Shown: positions 44,478 through 54,275, counted from the first letter of the stretch. The stretch is 64,000 nucleotides of DNA from Mesobacillus campisalis (GCF_000986785.1 NZ_LAYY01000001.1:186001-250000), one strand, 5' to 3'. Program-made: numbers and translations. The notes: generated by a model not told the origin, from the sequence alone.

Positions 44478-44484
44478 AATATAT

Positions 44485-45456
44485 TCAAAGTTTCACAGGT
44501 ATTTTTTTCTCAAAAGACTGATAAGCTGCCAGTGCCGCTTCTGCTGCCTTTAATCCGGAATGTCCTGAGGCAAGCGGGGACCTTCCTTCCTTAATACTCG
44601 CAATAAAATCCTCAATAAGCCCGGCATCCATGTCATCACCCCAGCCAATCCATTTAACGCCATCTCTATCAGAATATAAATCGACCTTCTGTGAAAAGGC
44701 ATCTACCTTAAGATTTCCTTTCGACCCGATGATGTCCAGGGTCACATCTCCCCAGGTTGGATAGGAAGCATTCCTTGACCAGCTGCAATCTAAGGTGGCA
44801 AACATTCCATTGGTAAATTCCATTGTAATAATCCCGCAATCATCAATAGGGAGATTCGTATAGACACTTCCTATTTCGGCATACACTTCTGCTACTTCGG
44901 CACTTGTGAACCATCTCATCAGGTCGACAACATGGACAGTATGATCCAGCACCGCTCCGCCGCCTGATTTGGCTTTATCGACAAACCAGCCGCCAGGATT
45001 GGTTCCGCGATTACTTCCTTTAATCGCCAAAATTTCTCCCAGCTTACCCTGGTCGATCATCTTTTTCGCTTGTTGAACCGGAGTATTGAACCGCACCGGA
45101 AAAGCTGTTCCTAATAAAACTTGATTTTGTTCACATACAGAAACCATTTCTTCCATATCTTTCATGTTCGTGGCTAATGGTTTTTCGCAAAGCACATGTT
45201 TCCCCGCCTTGGCGGCAGCAATCACATGCTGGTGATGGAGACTATTCTCAGATGTCACAATGACAGCATCAATGTCTGTTTCCAATAATTCCTGATAGTG
45301 TTGATAATAGGAGGTTTTGAACAATTCCGAATATTCTTTACCTCTTTCTTCGTTATCGTCCGCTATTCCAGCCAGTGTGATTCCATCCATTTCATTCAGG
45401 ACAGAGGCATAGCTGCTTGCGTGCATATGGGCGAAAGAGATGATCCCAATCTTCAT
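44485..45456 (-). CDS. Gfo/Idh/MocA-family oxidoreductase
   Basis: 323 residues from ATG 45456, which shares its A with the stop of the upstream gene (TAATG). The Rossmann domain starts MKIGIISFAHMHASSYASV, lacking the usual second Gly of GxGxxG, and continues with DAVIVTSENSLHHQHVIAAA and the EKPLA motif (HVLCEKPLATN). The C-terminal half has GGGAVLDHTVHVVDLMRWF, with Asp and His of the sugar-binding site. It uses NAD(P) to oxidise or reduce a sugar or inositol. Three such genes are in this locus. Translationally coupled to the next Gfo/Idh gene. Confidence 0.87.
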   Translation of the reverse strand: MKIGIISFAHMHASSYASVLNEMDGITLAGIADDNEERGKEYSELFKTSYYQHYQELLETDIDAVIVTSENSLHHQHVIAAAKAGKHVLCEKPLATNMKDMEEMVSVCEQNQVLLGTAFPVRFNTPVQQAKKMIDQGKLGEILAIKGSNRGTNPGGWFVDKAKSGGGAVLDHTVHVVDLMRWFTSAEVAEVYAEIGSVYTNLPIDDCGIITMEFTNGMFATLDCSWSRNASYPTWGDVTLDIIGSKGNLKVDAFSQKVDLYSDRDGVKWIGWGDDMDAGLIEDFIASIKEGRSPLASGHSGLKAAEAALAAYQSFEKKIPVKL

Positions 45457-46463
45457 TACAGCTCTCCCCCTTTGGAGCCCAAGGTTACAGGTAAACCTGT
45501 TTTTAATGAGTGAATGGCGGCTGCCGAAATTTCCATCGCTTTATAAGCATCTTCTGCTGTTACAATTGGCCTTTCATCTTTCCTTAAGCATTGCAGGAAA
45601 TGTTCAAGCTCTGTTTGATAAGGTGATTTTTTCAAAGGGCTTTGAGGAACAGGGACACCAGCTTCTTCTTCCTGTGGTTGTCTGATAGAGAGTAAAACTG
45701 GCTCTTCTTTTAAACTATCATATTCGATAATGCCGCTTTTTCCGGCAAATTCAAATTGCGAGGAAAATGTTTGATGGGCCCAGGTTCCTTCTACATGCGC
45801 AATCACTCCTGATTTGAAAACAAGAGTGACTAAAGCATAATCAAGGTGTTCAATGTTCCGGTCCGTAAGTCCTTTTGCAAACACTCTTTCAACTTCTCCA
45901 AAGGTCCAGCGCAGAAAATCGAAGTCATGGATGATTAAATCAAGGATTATCCCGCCGCTTTTCGTATTATCAGCATACCAATCGCTCCATCCGGCAGGGA
46001 AATTGCCTCCGCGCCTCGTACGAACCACTCCGATATCTCCAATTGTTCCACTTAAAACGAGCTCACGTGCTTTGGAGTATTGAGGGAAGAACCTGACAAC
46101 ATGACCAACAAATAATCTCACATTTTTCTGGTCACAGTAATTAATCATTTCTTTCGCATCTTCAAGCGAATAGGCCAAAGGTTTTTCGCATATAACATCA
46201 ATTCCGTAATCGGCTGCTTTCATTACATATTCTTTATGCAAGAAAGTTGGCACACAAATGTCGATCACATCAACCTGTTCCAGATTCTCCAGCGCTTCTT
46301 CCATGGTTGGGAAGATTTTGGCATCATGTTGGCCGGTTAGTTGTGCAGCTCGTTCCTTCCTGATATCAACGATGCCAGCTAATTGGACATTCTCCATTGA
46401 ATTATAGGAAGAAGCATGTTCCATCCCCATTGTTCCTGCACCGATCAATAATATCTTTTGCAT
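45456..46463 (-). CDS. Gfo/Idh/MocA-family oxidoreductase
   Basis: 335 residues from ATG 46463 with AGAGGGAT upstream; the open frame runs 57 codons farther up but overlaps the GH1 gene. QKILLIGAGTMGMEHASSYN is a clean NAD(P) site; DVIDICVPTFLHKEYVMKAA and VICEKPLAYSLEDAKEMI follow, then KSGGIILDLIIHDFDFLRWT with the catalytic Asp/His. Oxidation of a sugar hydroxyl group, perhaps in a 3-keto-sugar pathway with the FAD oxidoreductases. Overlaps the downstream Gfo/Idh gene by one base. Confidence 0.88.
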   Translation of the reverse strand: MQKILLIGAGTMGMEHASSYNSMENVQLAGIVDIRKERAAQLTGQHDAKIFPTMEEALENLEQVDVIDICVPTFLHKEYVMKAADYGIDVICEKPLAYSLEDAKEMINYCDQKNVRLFVGHVVRFFPQYSKARELVLSGTIGDIGVVRTRRGGNFPAGWSDWYADNTKSGGIILDLIIHDFDFLRWTFGEVERVFAKGLTDRNIEHLDYALVTLVFKSGVIAHVEGTWAHQTFSSQFEFAGKSGIIEYDSLKEEPVLLSIRQPQEEEAGVPVPQSPLKKSPYQTELEHFLQCLRKDERPIVTAEDAYKAMEISAAAIHSLKTGLPVTLGSKGGEL

Positions 46464-46507
46464 ACGATCAATCCCTCTTTCGCTAAATTCCCTACAGAAT
46501 CCGGAAA

Positions 46508-47851
46508 TTATATTTCCATCCAGCCATTGGCGATGACTTTCTTGTACCAGTAGTAGCTGTCTTTCTTGATTCGCTCCATTGTATGGAAGTCTACATAAAC
46601 AAGACCAAATCGTTTGCCATAACCCTCTGCCCATTCAAAATTGTCCAGCAGCGACCATGCGAGGTAACCGGTGATATTGATGCCTGATTCAATCGCCCTG
46701 CTTACAGCTGTTAAATGCTGTTGATAATATTTGATACGATCCTGGTCATTGACTCTCCCTTCGGAAAGCTGATCAATGCAGCAAGCCCCATTCTCGGTAA
46801 CAAATAATGGAATGTCTCCATAACGCTCTGCCAGATAATGAAAAACTTTATACAATCCGTCCGCATAGATCGGCCATTCAATATACGTCTTGTCATAATC
46901 AATCTCGATATTTTCAATATCCAGTAATCCCGCATCCTTTTTATAGCGGGCAATATTGCCTGAATAATAGTTAACGCCAATAAAATCAATTGGCTGATGA
47001 ATAGCCTCAAGGTCGCCTTCTTTAATAGGAAGTTCGGCACCTTTCTTTTTAAACCATTCCACCATATATCCGGGATACTCACCCTTTATGATGGGATCGA
47101 GGAACCAGTCGATATTAAGGCCAATTTCCCTTTTGCACGCTTCCATATCTTCTGCTTTAATGCTGAATGGTTCCCTCCAGGTTGTATTGGTGGCTGTGCC
47201 AATTTCCCCTTCAACCCTCATATCCCTGAAAAGCCGGACGGTTCTTCCATGTGCCAAAAGCAGATGATGGGAAATATCAACAGCTAACTGCAAGTCCTGA
47301 AAACCTGGCGCATGAACTCCCTGGTAGTTGGATAAAAAGGCGGCGCATAATGGTTCGTTGATGGTTTGCCAATATTTCACTTTGCCATTAAACTCGTTAA
47401 AAACCGTTTTGGCATAAAGAATAAAGGCGTCAATGGTTTCCCGGTTCGCCCATCCGCCATCATCCTGCAAGGCCTGGGGAAGATCCCAGTGATAGAGGGT
47501 AAGCATTGGTTCAATTCCTTTTTCCAGCAGCTTATCAATCAGGTTATGGTAATAGTTCACGCCTTTAGGGTTTAGTTCACCCTTTCCATTCGGATAAATC
47601 CTTGACCAGGAAACAGAAAAGCGATACACATTCACTCCCAGCTGGTGCAATAAGTCAACATCCTCGGCATAACGATGATAGCTGTCACAGGCGATATCGC
47701 CGTTATCCCCATTTTTTACCTTGCCCGGGGTATGGGAAAAGGTATCCCAAATGGATAACCCTCTCCCATCCTCGGACACTGCCCCCTCAACCTGATAAGC
47801 TGCGGTTGCAGTCCCCCACTTCAACCCTTTTGGAAACTGTATAATTGGCAT
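46508..47851 (-). CDS. GH1-family beta-glycosidase
   Basis: 447 residues from ATG 47851 with AGGAG 8 nt upstream. It has the GH1 N-terminal signature FPKGLKWGTATAAYQVEGAV, the acid/base Glu166 in QTINEPL and the nucleophile Glu353 in VTENG. Length and motifs are those of bacterial beta-glucosidases. The lack of a signal peptide shows it acts on imported or phosphorylated disaccharides. There is no PTS gene, and the importer is an ABC system, so non-phosphorylated oligosaccharides are the likelier substrate. Gap to the GH20 gene is 33 nt. Confidence 0.93.
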   Translation of the reverse strand: MPIIQFPKGLKWGTATAAYQVEGAVSEDGRGLSIWDTFSHTPGKVKNGDNGDIACDSYHRYAEDVDLLHQLGVNVYRFSVSWSRIYPNGKGELNPKGVNYYHNLIDKLLEKGIEPMLTLYHWDLPQALQDDGGWANRETIDAFILYAKTVFNEFNGKVKYWQTINEPLCAAFLSNYQGVHAPGFQDLQLAVDISHHLLLAHGRTVRLFRDMRVEGEIGTATNTTWREPFSIKAEDMEACKREIGLNIDWFLDPIIKGEYPGYMVEWFKKKGAELPIKEGDLEAIHQPIDFIGVNYYSGNIARYKKDAGLLDIENIEIDYDKTYIEWPIYADGLYKVFHYLAERYGDIPLFVTENGACCIDQLSEGRVNDQDRIKYYQQHLTAVSRAIESGINITGYLAWSLLDNFEWAEGYGKRFGLVYVDFHTMERIKKDSYYWYKKVIANGWMEI

Positions 47852-47884
47852 GGTTCCATCTCCTAAAAAGTCCAAATTCACGAA

Positions 47885-49765
47885 TTAGATCATATTGCCT
47901 GCTGTGGCAATCCTGTGATAGAAGTGGTTGCCTAAAGAACCTTCGGGAATGCCCATGGGTCCATCATAAAGCAATCTCTTTTCTTCCAGCTCTTCAATGC
48001 TGTCAATTTTATCCTCAAGCCATTGGCCGATGCGAACCTCTGCGGTTTCCATCCTGGCGGCCAATCCTCCATAACGGAGGTCGATGACTTCCCAGCCAAA
48101 TGGTTTATATAAAGAAAACCACACCTCCCTGTGCTTGCGGCGGAGAATTCCCACCTGCTTCCTCAATTCTTCAATCTCCTTTAAATGGGAACCCACTAAA
48201 TCCTTATCCTTTTGATCGTATGCATTCTTCAGCTGAAGACCCATTTCGGCCTTCACACTCAGAACATTTGCCAATTGCCCGTAGAATCCGAACAAAAGGG
48301 AGGCCTTGGGGTTTCGTTCCGATGCATCCTTCAATTGGGGAACAAGCTGCTTGTAATGGGCATTCATATTTAGATCCCGGATATTTTCATCAAATAATCC
48401 AATCAGCACATCCTGCCACAATAAAAACTTGGAAGCATTCGATGACTTCAGATTATGTTTCATTACACCTGGCGTTTCATCCAATTGATTCAGAACGAGA
48501 AAATCGTCCAGGTGGCTGCCGGTACAAAAATGGAATCGATCCGCCAATTGCTTGTTATCAACTGTTTCTCGGTAGGTATGTTCAGCAAACAGCTGCATGA
48601 CCGGCTGGGCAGTGGTCAGCGGGGTTTCTGCTCCATTGTCTCCCCATAGCGTGGTAAAGACTTCCTGAATGCCTTCCTTCTTACAGGCAGTCAAAGCAGC
48701 TTCTGTTGTCGCGAAAGCCCTTCCATAATTCGGTGAAATGCCATTCCAGGTCCATGCTCCGCCCGCAAAAACAGTGTCTTTCCCAAGCTCCTTATGCTTT
48801 TGAAAATACGTTTGGTAAAACTCTTCCTCCTCATGATAATAGTCCCAATAGACAAGCTGGATATCTTTTGGAATGGAGTCTATCGCTTCTTTCGGAATAT
48901 CCAAATTTTCATCATAATATTCGCCAAACTTGGAGCCCAGGCGGAAATACATATCGCTCCAAATCATTGGTTTCAAGCCATGACTTTCAGTAATAGAGAC
49001 TACAGAATTTAAGTGCTGATTCATAATCTCAAATCGATTCTTATATCCATTCAAATCCAAATAACGGCCGAGCCCAAGCTGAAAAGCTTCATCCATGCCA
49101 ATATGGATCCGGTTTGACCGGAAAGGCTTTGAAGCAGCCTTGATCATGCTTTCGATAAATTGGTACGTTTTTTGCTCACCAGCCAATAAAATATCGGGGG
49201 TGTCCCTGATTTCTTCCGCATAGCCCCATTTCAAGGCCATCGCTAAATGACCAAGAGTCTGGATGCAGGGAATCATCTCTATTCCCAGGGTATCTGCATA
49301 TTCATCGCATGCTTTCAATTCCTCTTCTGTATACCTTCCTCGCATATAGCCAAAATAGGGATAATCCGGAACTTCATAAGTGTCCTCCGTATAAAGCATG
49401 ACCACATTTAATCCCATCATCGCCATTTGCCTTAGAAGTCCCTTTACCTCAGCTACTTTCAAAACGGCGTTTCTGGAAGCATCCAGCATAACCCCGCTGG
49501 TTCGGAATTGGGGATGTTCGGTCAGTTGAAATTCACCCTGTTTATTGTAATGTTCCAGCCATAAACCAATCGCACGATAAAAATGGATTTTTTCCTGAAA
49601 GAAGATTTCTCCCTTTCCGCTTTTATTGCTGATGTGGATAGGCCCTTCCCTTTGCGTAACAGCAATCGGAAAACCCTGATCATGCAATTGAATATTCAAC
49701 TCATCCGACAAGAGCTGTAACCCTGTCAATATCGCATCAGTATCGCCTACCAGATTGATTTGCAT
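47885..49765 (-). CDS. GH20-family beta-N-acetylhexosaminidase
   Basis: 626 residues from ATG 49765 with AAAGGGG 7 nt upstream. The small N-domain (1-85) is followed by a TIM barrel with FRTSGVMLDASRNAVLKV, LNVVMLYTEDTYEVPD, EMIPCIQTLGHLAMALKW and RIHIGMDEAFQLGLG, where Asp225-Glu226 is the catalytic pair. No signal peptide, so it is intracellular. The C-terminal 180 residues are helical. It would release terminal GlcNAc or GalNAc from imported chains. NagA lies immediately upstream and would handle the freed sugar once phosphorylated. Confidence 0.9.
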   Translation of the reverse strand: MQINLVGDTDAILTGLQLLSDELNIQLHDQGFPIAVTQREGPIHISNKSGKGEIFFQEKIHFYRAIGLWLEHYNKQGEFQLTEHPQFRTSGVMLDASRNAVLKVAEVKGLLRQMAMMGLNVVMLYTEDTYEVPDYPYFGYMRGRYTEEELKACDEYADTLGIEMIPCIQTLGHLAMALKWGYAEEIRDTPDILLAGEQKTYQFIESMIKAASKPFRSNRIHIGMDEAFQLGLGRYLDLNGYKNRFEIMNQHLNSVVSITESHGLKPMIWSDMYFRLGSKFGEYYDENLDIPKEAIDSIPKDIQLVYWDYYHEEEEFYQTYFQKHKELGKDTVFAGGAWTWNGISPNYGRAFATTEAALTACKKEGIQEVFTTLWGDNGAETPLTTAQPVMQLFAEHTYRETVDNKQLADRFHFCTGSHLDDFLVLNQLDETPGVMKHNLKSSNASKFLLWQDVLIGLFDENIRDLNMNAHYKQLVPQLKDASERNPKASLLFGFYGQLANVLSVKAEMGLQLKNAYDQKDKDLVGSHLKEIEELRKQVGILRRKHREVWFSLYKPFGWEVIDLRYGGLAARMETAEVRIGQWLEDKIDSIEELEEKRLLYDGPMGIPEGSLGNHFYHRIATAGNMI

Positions 49766-49822
49766 AAAGATACCCCTTTCCATTGCAATACTTGCAATTT
49801 AGAGTTAATTAAAACCAGGTAT

Positions 49823-50977
49823 TCAAAAAACAAATTTCCCTAGGATAATGGTATTTTCCACTTCTAATTCATTCGATAAAATGACCAAGTCTGCATCATA
49901 TCCAATCGCAATCCTGCCTTTTCTATCATTAACTCCACAAACTGAAGCTGGATTAAAGCTCGCCATTTGGACAGCGTCTTCCATCGGGATGCCGCAATGC
50001 TGGACGGCAAACTGGAAGGCCTTATCCAGGGTCAGCGAACTTCCTGCAAGTTTCCCGTTCTCCAGGGCAACTTTCCCATCTTTTTTATAAACCATTTTAC
50101 CGCCAATATGATGACAGCCATCTGGCAGCTGATTAGTACCGGTACAATCGGATATCAATGTAAGGTGATCTGCGCCTTTGATTCGGTACAATAATTCAAT
50201 CATCTTTGAATTTACGTGAAACCCGTCTGCAATGATTTCACACTGCAAGTGCTGTAAATACAGTGCCGCAAAAGCTGCCGTCAGGTCCCGATGTGAAATC
50301 GGCCCCATTGCATTGAAACAATGGGTTATCCTTGACAGGCCAAATGGAACAGCCTTTTGGATGTCCTCAAAGGAAGCATCTGTATGGCCGGCCGAAACGG
50401 CCACTTTTTTATCATGTAAAAACTGGATCACTTCATTCCCTAAAATCTCTGGAGCTAATGTAATAATTCGAAGGATCCCTGCAGCCTCATTGACAAGAGC
50501 TTCAACATCTTTAATTGCAGGGACTGTCATGTACTCCGCTTTTTGCGCGCCTTTATATTTTGGGTTGACCCAAGGGCCTTCCAAATGCACCCCCAACAGG
50601 TGAGCCCCCGTCCTTTCTTCTTTTGCCACCTGTTTATTTAACAAAAGGAAGGTTTTAATATCATCCAATGAGGCAGTCCTTGATGTAGACAAAAAACCTG
50701 TCACACCAAAGGATGGGAGCCCATCCTGAATACGATAAAAACCTTCCTTTGTACCCATCATAAAATCGAACCCGTTAATGCCATGAATATGTGTATCAAT
50801 AAAGCCTGGGCAAATCCAGCCTTCAGCTTGATAACAGGGAAGTTCCCGTCTCTCCTCTTCACGTTTCTTCCCGGCGAAAACAATTTTTCCGCCTTTGATC
50901 TCAATGAACATGTTCCTGTATATGGTTTTATCTGTAACGACATTTCCTTTTAAGTAATAGTGGTTACCTATTTCCAC
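49823..50977 (-). CDS. nagA: N-acetylglucosamine-6-phosphate deacetylase
   Basis: 384 residues from GTG 50977 with GAAGGG 8 nt upstream. CPGFIDTHIHGINGFDFM is the first metal motif, LLGVHLEGPWVNPKYKGAQ carries the Glu ligand, VSAGHTDASFEDI and THCFNAMGPISHR the His ligands, and IISDCTGTNQLP holds the catalytic Asp, in the place of the common TDAM. It converts GlcNAc-6-phosphate to glucosamine-6-phosphate in the cytosol. No nagB deaminase is in the window; housekeeping NagB would complete the path to fructose-6-phosphate. Confidence 0.93.
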   Translation of the reverse strand: MEIGNHYYLKGNVVTDKTIYRNMFIEIKGGKIVFAGKKREEERRELPCYQAEGWICPGFIDTHIHGINGFDFMMGTKEGFYRIQDGLPSFGVTGFLSTSRTASLDDIKTFLLLNKQVAKEERTGAHLLGVHLEGPWVNPKYKGAQKAEYMTVPAIKDVEALVNEAAGILRIITLAPEILGNEVIQFLHDKKVAVSAGHTDASFEDIQKAVPFGLSRITHCFNAMGPISHRDLTAAFAALYLQHLQCEIIADGFHVNSKMIELLYRIKGADHLTLISDCTGTNQLPDGCHHIGGKMVYKKDGKVALENGKLAGSSLTLDKAFQFAVQHCGIPMEDAVQMASFNPASVCGVNDRKGRIAIGYDADLVILSNELEVENTIILGKFVF

Positions 50978-51052
50978 ATGTAAAACCCTTCCATTCGCAG
51001 CTGTAGCTCCTATTCAAAAATACCACCTAGCCTCAGGAAGCGAGCAGGATTA

Positions 51053-52057
51053 TTATGGATAGGAAATTAATTTCGTAAGAACCGCAGATTCCTTTTCCAG
51101 CAGTTTTTCAAATTCTTTGGGAGCTTGGTCAAGGTTCACTGCCTCTGTAATAAATGGGCTGACGTCAATTCGCTTTTCTTTAATCAGCCGAATATATTCT
51201 TCCAGATTCCTGCCTTCTGTCCAGCGGACATATTCATACGGATAATCAATCGCTTCCCTTTCATACACCTTGTCGTATCTTCCAGGTCCGCCTGCCCGGC
51301 TTATAAGCAATTCCGCTTCCTTTGAAAACATTAAATCCCGGGGAAAGTCAGGTTCGATATCACCAACGATAACGGCCTTTCCTTTATTGCGGATCCATTT
51401 TAAACATTCATGAGTCAGTGAAGAACGTTTCCCGCCTGCACATAAAAGAACCGCGTCCGCCCCTTTGGATCTCGTATGAATCCGGATCGCCTCTTCCAGC
51501 TCTTCGACAGTTGCAAAAGATTTAATATTTTCTTCGTGCAGCATTTCTGCCCTGCTTTTGGAAAGATCGTAGGCTATGACATTGTATGCAGCAGCATTTG
51601 CGATCTTGGCTATTAGCTGCCCCAGGACACCTAAACCGACGATAACAACTGTTTCACCAAATTGCAGGTTTGCGATGCGCAGTGCATGAATCGCTATGGC
51701 GCCAAGTCCGCCCAAAGCTGCCTCTTTAGGATCCACTGATTCAGGAACCTTGGCATACAAGGTTTTGGGGACGAGCAAATATTCATCATGATGGACGTAT
51801 GGGGCACCATAACATGCAACCAAATCACCTTTATTTACATCAGTGATTTTACTTCCGCATTCAGCCACTTCACCCATCGCGCTATATCCCAAATGAACTT
51901 GTTTATTTTCACTATAGGAAAGCAAAGTTAGTTCCGTTCCTGGCGAAATGGCTGAATACATGGTTTTGACTAATATATACGATGGATTTGCTTTTATATC
52001 AGGCACTTCAGCTTCAATAATTTCAATTTTCCTGTTATGTGCCACAATTCTTTTCAT
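51053..52057 (-). CDS. Medium-chain (zinc-type) alcohol/sugar dehydrogenase
   Basis: 334 residues from ATG 52057 with GAAGGA upstream. The GroES-like N-half has MYSAISPGTELTLLSY and HLGYSAMGEVAECGSKI; the NAD-binding half has VVIVGLGVLGQLIAKIA. The catalytic Cys-Gly of classical Zn-ADHs is replaced by SPGTE, as in the threonine-dehydrogenase-unlike group near bacteriochlorophyllide and sugar dehydrogenases, so Zn binding is doubtful. It probably oxidises a sugar alcohol or keto-sugar of the pathway. It follows the DapA-family gene by 21 nt. Confidence 0.85.
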   Translation of the reverse strand: MKRIVAHNRKIEIIEAEVPDIKANPSYILVKTMYSAISPGTELTLLSYSENKQVHLGYSAMGEVAECGSKITDVNKGDLVACYGAPYVHHDEYLLVPKTLYAKVPESVDPKEAALGGLGAIAIHALRIANLQFGETVVIVGLGVLGQLIAKIANAAAYNVIAYDLSKSRAEMLHEENIKSFATVEELEEAIRIHTRSKGADAVLLCAGGKRSSLTHECLKWIRNKGKAVIVGDIEPDFPRDLMFSKEAELLISRAGGPGRYDKVYEREAIDYPYEYVRWTEGRNLEEYIRLIKEKRIDVSPFITEAVNLDQAPKEFEKLLEKESAVLTKLISYP

Positions 52058-52078
52058 TTAAAGTCCTTCTTCCGTCAT

Positions 52079-53134
52079 TTATTTAGCAAACCACTTTGAT
52101 AAATTAGCTTTTACAAATTCATCATCATGCAAGTGTGGATAGCTTTCATAAACGCGATCCAATTCCTTTTCCTGGCCCGGGCTGAGGGCTTCATGGTCAA
52201 GCAGGCACCAGTTCCCCCTCAGCAATCCCTGTCTTGTCAAAACTTCATTGATACCGGCAATGCTTCCTTTGAACCTGTGCCGGGAATCAAAAATCGCTGA
52301 ATTGGCATCCGTTATTTCCTGCCCAAGAGTAAGCAGGCTCGCCGGAATGGCATCCTCATTTTGCGCCTTTTTTATATCGTTAAAAGTCTCAACCACACGT
52401 TTTGTCCAGACGGACCAATGACCAAGGAGCCCGCCAGCAATTTTCTTTTTCACGATTCGGTCTCCAATATTAAATTGGTAGGTGGTGAGTAAATCATTGA
52501 TGATGTTATCGTCATTGCCCGTGTATAACGCAATTTCCTCATTGCGGGGAGAATGGCAAACGGCACGGACTACGTCAATCGTACAGTACCTGTCAAACGG
52601 TGCGATTTTGATGGCATGGACATTTGGGATCGAAACAAAGCGCTGCCAAAATTCATAAGAGAAAATTCTTCCGCCTACAGCCGGCTGCAGGTAAAATCCA
52701 AAAAGAGGAATAACCTTTGCCACTTTTTCAGCCCGTTCAATCAGTTCATCCTCGGAAAGATCGCTTAACCCGCCCATGCTCAGGAGTCCCAAATCATATC
52801 CAATTTCCCTGCTGAATTCTGCTTCCGCAAGCGCCTGCTCTGTCGGCCCGCAAATTCCTGCCACTTTGATAAAACCTTCAGGCACATTGGATCTCTTTGT
52901 TTCTTCAATCGCAAGGGATAATACCTTTTGATACAAGTTAAACTGGGGATCACGAATTTCGAATTGGGTGGTATGGACACCAACTGCAATTCCCCCGGCA
53001 CCAGCGTCGATATAATAGCGTGTTAAAGCCCGCTGCCCCTGTTCATCCAGCTGCCTGTCTTCTGTCAACGCGAGTGGATGGGCCGGAATCACTGCACCTT
53101 CATGAAGCTTTTTCCTAACAGCCTCATCCAGCAT
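52079..53134 (-). CDS. DapA/NanA-superfamily lyase or dehydratase
   Basis: 351 residues; its ATG 53134 overlaps the upstream stop (TAATG). Begins VIPAHPLALTEDRQLDEQGQ and GAGGIAVGVHTTQFEIRD, the TIM-barrel opening of the dihydrodipicolinate synthase family, but with GVHTTQ in place of the usual GTTGE. HAIKIAPFDRYCT near residue 190 carries the Schiff-base Lys; a FYLQPAVGG segment stands where others have YNxP. It is about 50 residues longer than DapA. Aldol cleavage or dehydration of a keto-acid or keto-sugar is likely. Sialate lyase is not supported by other nan genes. Confidence 0.83.
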   Translation of the reverse strand: MLDEAVRKKLHEGAVIPAHPLALTEDRQLDEQGQRALTRYYIDAGAGGIAVGVHTTQFEIRDPQFNLYQKVLSLAIEETKRSNVPEGFIKVAGICGPTEQALAEAEFSREIGYDLGLLSMGGLSDLSEDELIERAEKVAKVIPLFGFYLQPAVGGRIFSYEFWQRFVSIPNVHAIKIAPFDRYCTIDVVRAVCHSPRNEEIALYTGNDDNIINDLLTTYQFNIGDRIVKKKIAGGLLGHWSVWTKRVVETFNDIKKAQNEDAIPASLLTLGQEITDANSAIFDSRHRFKGSIAGINEVLTRQGLLRGNWCLLDHEALSPGQEKELDRVYESYPHLHDDEFVKANLSKWFAK

Positions 53135-54150
53135 TAAAATGCACCTTCCCTTTCCTGGAAGTGGGTTGGCTTATTGAGCGTCTGTCCGTCACGGATGACC
53201 CAGTCCGCAATCATATCGACCATCTGCTGGATCGTGACCTTTGGATAGCCAAACAACTTGTGGGCATGTGAGGCATTATTAAGCAGTGCAGTAGGACTTT
53301 CTGTGTGGATGAGCAATGGCTCCTTTCCCATCCTTTTTCCGAATTCTTGGGCCAGCCATCTTATTGATAATGTTTCGGGACCTGTCACATTCAATATTTT
53401 GGGAGGATGATTTGCATGCAATAAGGAGCGGATCGCATATTCATTCGCATCTCCCTGCCAGATCACGTTTACATTTCCCATTGTCACATCAATCGGATTT
53501 CCCTGATGTACTTGTTTGGCAATCTCAAGCAACACTCCATAGCGTAGATCGATCGCATAATTTAATCTGAAGAGAACCATTGGGGTTTGATGTTTATGAG
53601 AAAAATAGGTTAATATCCTCTCCCTGCCCAGGCATGATTGCGCATATTCACCAACTGGATTGGGAACTTCGTCCTCTGTACAGCAATTGCTTTGAACCGT
53701 GGTAAAAGGATAAACATTCCCCGTTGAAAAAGCCACAATCCTCGAGCCTTTAAACTTTTCCGCTACCCTGCCCGGAAGGTAGGCATTCATAGCCCAGGTA
53801 TAATGTTCATTGCCAACTGTTCCGAATTTGGTCCCAGCCATATAGATAATATTTTTCACCTCAGGAAGATTCCGGAGGTCAGCTTCATTCAACAGGTCAG
53901 CTTTGATTGTTTCAATTCCACATCCCTGTAACTCCTGAAATAAACTTTCATCTGAAAATCTCGCGACACCAATGACTCTTTTTGGCCGGCCTGACTGATC
54001 AACCGCTCTTTTCGCCATTTTTGCCAAAGTAGGGCCCATTTTCCCGCTTACACCCAGAATCATAATATCTCCATCCAGCTTCTGAATGTCCCGGACTATC
54101 TCTTCGCTTGGCATTGACATAAAATCCTCTAATTCCGCTATCGTTTTCAT
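53134..54150 (-). CDS. NAD(P)-dependent epimerase/dehydratase-like protein
   Basis: 338 residues from ATG 54150 with AGGAGG upstream. First gene of the 16-kb leftward operon. IMILGVSGKMGPTLAKMAKRA is the Rossmann loop, IIYMAGTKFGT and VAFSTGNVYPFT the following strands with the Ser/Thr site, and the Tyr motif reads EYAQSCLGRE, Cys rather than Lys in the YxxxK position. FRLNYAIDLRYGVLLEIA and VTGPETLSIRWLAQEFG are substrate-domain parts. A role on a free sugar or sugar acid is implied by context. Directly controlled by operator A. Confidence 0.83.
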   Translation of the reverse strand: MKTIAELEDFMSMPSEEIVRDIQKLDGDIMILGVSGKMGPTLAKMAKRAVDQSGRPKRVIGVARFSDESLFQELQGCGIETIKADLLNEADLRNLPEVKNIIYMAGTKFGTVGNEHYTWAMNAYLPGRVAEKFKGSRIVAFSTGNVYPFTTVQSNCCTEDEVPNPVGEYAQSCLGRERILTYFSHKHQTPMVLFRLNYAIDLRYGVLLEIAKQVHQGNPIDVTMGNVNVIWQGDANEYAIRSLLHANHPPKILNVTGPETLSIRWLAQEFGKRMGKEPLLIHTESPTALLNNASHAHKLFGYPKVTIQQMVDMIADWVIRDGQTLNKPTHFQEREGAF

Positions 54151-54247
54151 AAAGTCCTCCTAATTTTGTTTTTTTGTTATGAGTATGAACATTTAAAATT
54201 TACACTATTATCAGTTATTTTCATTCTATAATTGAGGTTATTAAAAA

Positions 54248-54275
54248 GACAAGTCTTTAAATGGTCTTTTAGTGG
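54248..54275. promoter_or_regulatory. Operator-like element A (11-bp direct repeats)
   Basis: GACAA followed by GTCTTTAAATG (54253) and GTCTTTTAGTG (54264). On the minus strand its end gives TTGTCT, a -35 for the leftward operon, with TATAGA 16 nt on. It lies 98 nt upstream of the 54150 start. Confidence 0.7.

Noticed and set aside
43495-53134. Sialic acid catabolism (NanA-like lyase, ROK kinase, NagA)
   Set aside because: No nanE epimerase, and the DapA-family protein is about 50 residues too long and lacks the usual GTTGE and YNxP motifs.
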